From JBJXGF01 sp046153015 (GTDB taxonomy: Bacteria; Actinomycetota; Acidimicrobiia; Acidimicrobiales; CAIXPF01): 8,793 nucleotides of DNA. Under the pieces are notes generated by a model. The model saw only the letters and a list, made by a program, of their open reading frames with translations, was not told where the DNA came from and searched no databases. Shown piece after piece: positions 5,956 through 8,793 of the stretch (position 1 is its first letter; each line of letters opens with the position of its first letter). Where the stretch lies: the NCBI GenBank assembly GCA_046153015.1, contig JBJXGF010000378.1, positions 1-8,793 on the forward strand. Reading direction: 5' to 3'. Made by a program: the position numbers and the translations under genes.

Positions 5956-6099
5956 GTGGTGAAGCGCGCCGACGACGTCCCGTGGGCCTCGGTTCGGGAG
6001 TTCGAGCGGTTCCGCCGCTCGCTCGGCAAGGCCGCCGCCACCGCGGCCCGGCCCTCCCGCCGTCGCCTCCGCCTGCGCCGGGTGCGCACCGCCGTCTGA
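5956..6099 (+). CDS. Possible small Arg-rich basic protein, function unknown
   Basis: A frame starting at GTG 5956 or GTG 5959 encodes about 46-47 residues: an amphipathic-looking segment ASVREFERFRRSLGKAAATA followed by a strongly basic Arg-rich tail and ending RTAV. From GTG 5959, all but two of its codons end in G or C, as in the real genes here. No Shine-Dalgarno or convincing -10 precedes it and I recognise no family. It lies alone in the 337-base gap between the divergent dehydrogenase and propeller genes. The rest of that gap holds only the dehydrogenase promoter and a GC hairpin at 6187-6203. It could be a nucleic-acid-binding or ribosome-associated small protein, or chance in GC-rich DNA. 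Confidence 0.33.
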   Translation: MVKRADDVPWASVREFERFRRSLGKAAATAARPSRRRLRLRRVRTAV

Positions 6100-6186
6100 C
6101 CCGCCGCGGCCCCGAACCGATCCAACCGCCGGGCGGGCGCGCTCAAGGCGCTCGGACCGCAGCCCGATGCTCGATGGGGAGGCGGG

Positions 6187-6203
6187 CCCCGCGGCGCGCG
6201 GGG
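6187..6203. repeat. Perfect GC hairpin in the leader of the propeller lipoprotein gene
   Basis: CCCCGCG (6187-6193), loop GCG and CGCGGGG (6197-6203) form a seven-base-pair stem, 32 bases before the chosen start at 6236. It has no U-tract. It may be chance in DNA of this composition or a leader structure. Confidence 0.3.
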
Positions 6204-6235
6204 TCGACGCCGAGGACAGGACGGCGGAGGACGTG

Positions 6236-8557
6236 GTGAGCGAGGTGGTCGACCGACGGACCCGGCGGCGCCGACGTCGCGGGGCGAGCGCCCTGGCGCT
6301 GGCGATCCTGGCCGGCGCCTGCACGAGCGGCGGCGAGGCCGGGCCCCCGGGCGGCGACGATCCGACCTCCACGACCGCCGCCGTCACCCACCCGGCGCCG
6401 TCGAGCACGACCACCACGACCGACAGCCCCCCGCTCACCGTGCCCACCCCGTCGCCGCGACGCTGGCGGGCGCTCGGCGAGCCCGGGGTGGGCGGCTGGG
6501 TCACCGGCTTGGCCGTCGATCCGGCGGCGCCGTCACGGCTCCTCGTCGCCGGCGACCTGCTCGGCGTCGGCGTGTCGGAGGACCGCGGCGCCAACTGGAG
6601 CCGGGCGTTCGGCCTGCGCGACTACGAGATGTCGCGGTTCACCTTCGTCGAGGGCTCGCCGGGCGAGGTGTGGGCCGCGTCGATGGGCGGCCCGTACCGC
6701 TCGCTCGACGGCGGCCTCACGTGGGAGCTGCGCCGCCAGGGCATGGGCCCCGCCGACCCCAACGCCTACTCGGCGCCGATCGAGGTGGTGGTGGTCGACC
6801 CGGGCGACCCGGTCGGCGGCCGTCTCATCGCCTTCGGCGGCTCGCACCGCGGCTGGCTCTCGCAGGGCCGGCCGGCGTGGGGGGTGGTGTGGGAGTCCCT
6901 CGACCGGGGCGGGAGCTGGCGGCGAGTCGGCGTGATCGGCGACGGGGCGATCGTGACCGCTGCCGTGTGGGCCGCCGACGGCGTGCTGCTCGCCGCCGCC
7001 GACGGCAAGGGCCTGTACCGCTCCCGTGACGGCGGGCGGAGCTGGAGCCTGGCCGGCAAGGGCCTGGCCCACCGCAACGTGCGCGACCTCGCCGTGCACC
7101 CGGCCCGACCTGGGGTGGTGTGGGCGGCGCTCGGTCGGGGCCCCGCGAACCAGCCGGGCGGGGTCTGGCGCAGCGACGACGGTGGGCAGAGCTTCACCGC
7201 CGCGTCGGTGGGGCTCACCGCGCTCGTCGAGGCGGGCGCCGGGCTGACCTCGGCCTACGAGGCGGTCGTGGCCGCCCCGTCGAACCCCGAGGTGCTCTAC
7301 ACCGCCGATGTGTCCCACGCCGCCTCCGGCGTGTTCCGCAGCGACGACGGCGGCGCGAGCTGGAGGTCCGTGCTCTCCCGGGCGACGCCCCTGCCGCCGC
7401 TCGCCTACGGGGCCGGTGTCACCGCGTTCCGTCTCGCAGTCGACCCGACCGACGCCGACCGCGTGTACCTGGGCAACACCGAGCACCTGCTGGGCTCGGC
7501 CGACGGCGGGCTCAGGTGGACCGACCTCGCCAGCCGCGCCGTCGGCCCGGACGAGACGCGTTCGTGGCGCGGTCGGGGCTTCTCGGGCCTCGTGGCCACC
7601 GGCGTGGCCTTCGACCCGGCCACGCCCGGGCGGCTGCTGCTGAGCGGCTTCGACGGCGCCCACCTCCTCGAATCGACCGACGGCGGCCGGAGCTGGCGGC
7701 GTCCGCTCGTCGACTGGGACTCGTGGGGCGGCGCGTACGGCCTGCTCGCCACGCCGGCCGGGGAGCTGGTGCTGCTCGGCCAGGACGGCGTGTTCAACGG
7801 CATCGCCGCCCGCGCCGCCGTCGCGCTCGGGCGGGTCGGCGAGGCCGGCGCCGGCCAACGGGTGGGCAGCGGCTGGACGGTCGCCGCGGGCGGCGCCGCC
7901 GGCCTGCCGGAGCAGGGCAGCCGGCTCGGGGACGGGTGGGGGTTGGCCGCGGCGGGCGACGGGTCGAGGGGGGTCGTCGCCGCCGTGGGGGGCGGCGTCT
8001 ACCGCAGCGACGACGGCGGGCGGAGCTGGCGGCGCCTGGCCGGCGCGCCCCGCGTCGACACCTTGACCGCCGATGCCGCGCCGGGCGGCGGGCTCTACGC
8101 GATCGGCGACGCCGGCGTGCTGCGCAGCACCGACGGGGGCGCCAGCTTCTCCCCCCTGCCCGGGGGCGGGCCGACCCGGCCCCGCCGCTTGACCGCCGAC
8201 CCCCGCGGCGGCGCCCTCTACGTGACCGAGTGGCGGACTGGCGCCGGCGGCCTGTGGCGCTTCGCCGACGGGGCCTGGACCAAGCTGCGCGACGACGACT
8301 ACGCGTACGAAGCGGTTGTCGACCCCCGCCGGCCCGGCCAGCTCCTGCTCGTCACCAACGACCATCCGTACCACGACCTCGTCGCGTCCACGGGCGTGTG
8401 GCGCTCCGTCGACGGGGGCGGCGCCTGGAGCGAGCTGAACGACGGCCTGGCCGACCTGCGGGTGGTGACCGGGGCGTTCGACCCGCACACGCCCGGCCGC
8501 GCCGTGATCGGCGGGCTCGGCGGCGGCTTCTGGATCATCGACGGCCTCGACCAGTGA
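6236..8557 (+). CDS. Exported lipoprotein with eleven Asp-box (BNR) repeats, sortilin/GH74-like beta-propeller
   Basis: Probable extracellular, membrane-anchored protein of 773 residues. A basic run RRTRRRRRR (7-15) and a hydrophobic segment end at LAGAC, with Cys 29 as the likely lipidation site, though the -3 position is Ala where Leu is usual. A Thr/Ser/Pro linker (about 43-75) follows, then the propeller region. Asp boxes (S-x-D-x-G-x-x-W/F) begin near 114, 156, 221, 263, 313, 369, 421, 480, 591, 631 and 724. That number suggests two beta-propellers, as in sortilin/VPS10 and GH74 xyloglucanases, whose size it resembles. I cannot identify catalytic acids, so binding or hydrolysis of a surface glycan are both open. 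Of several starts I chose GTG 6236, as GGAGG (6226-6230) lies 5 bases upstream; ATG 6167 has no ribosome site. The frame is single, complete and followed by a hairpin. Confidence 0.88.
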   Translation: MSEVVDRRTRRRRRRGASALALAILAGACTSGGEAGPPGGDDPTSTTAAVTHPAPSSTTTTTDSPPLTVPTPSPRRWRALGEPGVGGWVTGLAVDPAAPSRLLVAGDLLGVGVSEDRGANWSRAFGLRDYEMSRFTFVEGSPGEVWAASMGGPYRSLDGGLTWELRRQGMGPADPNAYSAPIEVVVVDPGDPVGGRLIAFGGSHRGWLSQGRPAWGVVWESLDRGGSWRRVGVIGDGAIVTAAVWAADGVLLAAADGKGLYRSRDGGRSWSLAGKGLAHRNVRDLAVHPARPGVVWAALGRGPANQPGGVWRSDDGGQSFTAASVGLTALVEAGAGLTSAYEAVVAAPSNPEVLYTADVSHAASGVFRSDDGGASWRSVLSRATPLPPLAYGAGVTAFRLAVDPTDADRVYLGNTEHLLGSADGGLRWTDLASRAVGPDETRSWRGRGFSGLVATGVAFDPATPGRLLLSGFDGAHLLESTDGGRSWRRPLVDWDSWGGAYGLLATPAGELVLLGQDGVFNGIAARAAVALGRVGEAGAGQRVGSGWTVAAGGAAGLPEQGSRLGDGWGLAAAGDGSRGVVAAVGGGVYRSDDGGRSWRRLAGAPRVDTLTADAAPGGGLYAIGDAGVLRSTDGGASFSPLPGGGPTRPRRLTADPRGGALYVTEWRTGAGGLWRFADGAWTKLRDDDYAYEAVVDPRRPGQLLLVTNDHPYHDLVASTGVWRSVDGGGAWSELNDGLADLRVVTGAFDPHTPGRAVIGGLGGGFWIIDGLDQ

Positions 8558-8561
8558 GCCG

Positions 8562-8580
8562 ACCGCCGCGGAGCGGCGGT
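8562..8580 (+). terminator. Hairpin just after the propeller gene, probable terminator
   Basis: ACCGCCGC (8562-8569), loop gga and GCGGCGGT (8573-8580) form a perfect eight-base-pair stem starting 4 bases after the stop codon. No U-tract follows, which is common for hairpins after genes in high-GC actinobacteria, so termination strength is uncertain. Confidence 0.55.
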
Positions 8581-8591
8581 GATCGGCTGCA

Positions 8592-8607
8592 GTTCGGATT
8601 CCCGAAC
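8592..8607. repeat. Short inverted repeat GTTCGG-attc-CCGAAC
   Basis: Six-base arms, perfect, with a four-base loop, 12 bases after the terminator-like hairpin. It may be part of the 3' end structure or a small operator for a gene to the right. The surrounding tail (8581-8740) is visibly poorer in GC than the genes, and I see no coding frame in it. Confidence 0.3.
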
Positions 8608-8655
8608 GACGAGCGGGAGCACTCGTCACGGGTCCGCGGTCGATTCCACCCGAAA

Positions 8656-8695
8656 TGTCGACGGTCAGTGGCGAGGTGAGCTCTGATCGTCGACA
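8656..8695. repeat. 13-base inverted repeat with 14-base spacer in the non-coding tail
   Basis: TGTCGACGGTCAG (8656-8668) and CTGATCGTCGACA (8683-8695) pair at 12 of 13 positions around a 14-base spacer. It is too long to be likely by chance and sits in AT-richer non-coding DNA. Candidates are a dyad operator for a downstream gene beyond the window, an RNA structure or a recombination site; nothing in the window decides between them. Confidence 0.5.
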
Positions 8696-8751
8696 ATCGC
8701 CGCGCTGGCGACGTACAACGCGTGACGTTTTCTCCCACTCACGTGGTTCAA

Positions 8752-8790
8752 GCGATGGGGTCCGGGGCCTGCGCCCCCCGACCCCATCGC
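8752..8790. repeat. Strong two-part hairpin related to the 4788-4815 sequence
   Basis: GCGATGGGGTC (8752-8762) pairs perfectly with GACCCCATCGC (8780-8790), and GGGGC (8764-8768) with GCCCC (8773-8777) around a ctgc loop. The part 8764-8788 matches 4791-4815 at 22 of 25 positions (GGGGxCTGCGCCCCCxGxCCCCATC), so this looks like a dispersed intergenic repeat. It may also act as a terminator for either strand. Confidence 0.55.
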
Positions 8791-8793
8791 CGC

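Noticed and set aside
6167..6235. Upstream start ATG 6167 for the propeller lipoprotein
   Set aside because: No ribosome site precedes it, and it would put 23 extra residues before the basic region of the signal peptide; GTG 6236 has GGAGG at 5 bases.
6533..8629. A 698-codon open frame on the minus strand opposite the propeller gene
   Set aside because: It is the antisense shadow of the Asp-box protein: its composition is Pro/Ala/Gly/Arg with no recognisable motif, whereas the plus strand has a signal peptide, ribosome site and repeated domains.
8535..8738. A 67-codon minus-strand frame in the right-hand tail
   Set aside because: Its third codon positions are not GC-biased like the real genes, it crosses the terminator-like hairpin and the large dyad, and it has no recognisable domain.

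Overview
The window is very GC-rich, with G or C at nearly every third codon position in the real genes. Three genes have a TANNNT or TANNNC -10-like hexamer 6-8 bases before the start codon and no ribosome binding site. This points to a high-GC actinobacterium; an Acidimicrobiia-like lineage is a guess, because no rRNA or other marker gene is present. I see no tRNA, rRNA, CRISPR array, transposase or prophage gene.

Layout: (1) bases 1-1372, minus strand, the 5' 457 codons of a Cys/Met-metabolism PLP enzyme that runs off the left edge and has an unusual C-terminal extension. (2) A 174-base divergent promoter region holding two near-copies of one promoter, pointing in opposite directions. (3) 1547-2557, plus strand, a CurA/YncB-type NADP-dependent oxidoreductase. 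(4) 2602-2754, plus strand, a 50-codon reading frame that looks like the head of a larger actinobacterial protein. (5) 2729-4776, minus strand, a tight three-gene cluster: a DUF1190-like lipoprotein, a glutathionylspermidine-synthase-like ATP-grasp ligase and a four-helix DUF350 membrane protein. (6) 4777-4905, a repeat- and hairpin-rich spacer. (7) 4897-5898, minus strand, a D-isomer-specific 2-hydroxyacid dehydrogenase. (8) 5899-6235, a mostly non-coding gap with one possible small Arg-rich protein on the plus strand. (9) 6236-8557, plus strand, a large exported lipoprotein with eleven Asp-box (BNR) repeats. (10) 8558-8793, a non-coding tail with four inverted repeats.

The most interesting unit is the minus-strand cluster. 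It matches the enterobacterial yjfL-yjfM-yjfC set (DUF350, DUF1190 lipoprotein, ATP-grasp amidoligase-like enzyme), whose biochemical role is unsettled. The lipoprotein ends in a Gly/Ser-rich tail with an R-S-GFG motif resembling the R-G-GFG tail of YgiB. This allows the hypothesis that the ligase modifies the lipoprotein at the membrane, with the DUF350 protein as partner. The other genes look like ordinary metabolism (PLP enzyme, two oxidoreductases) and an extracellular propeller protein with no clear link to the cluster.
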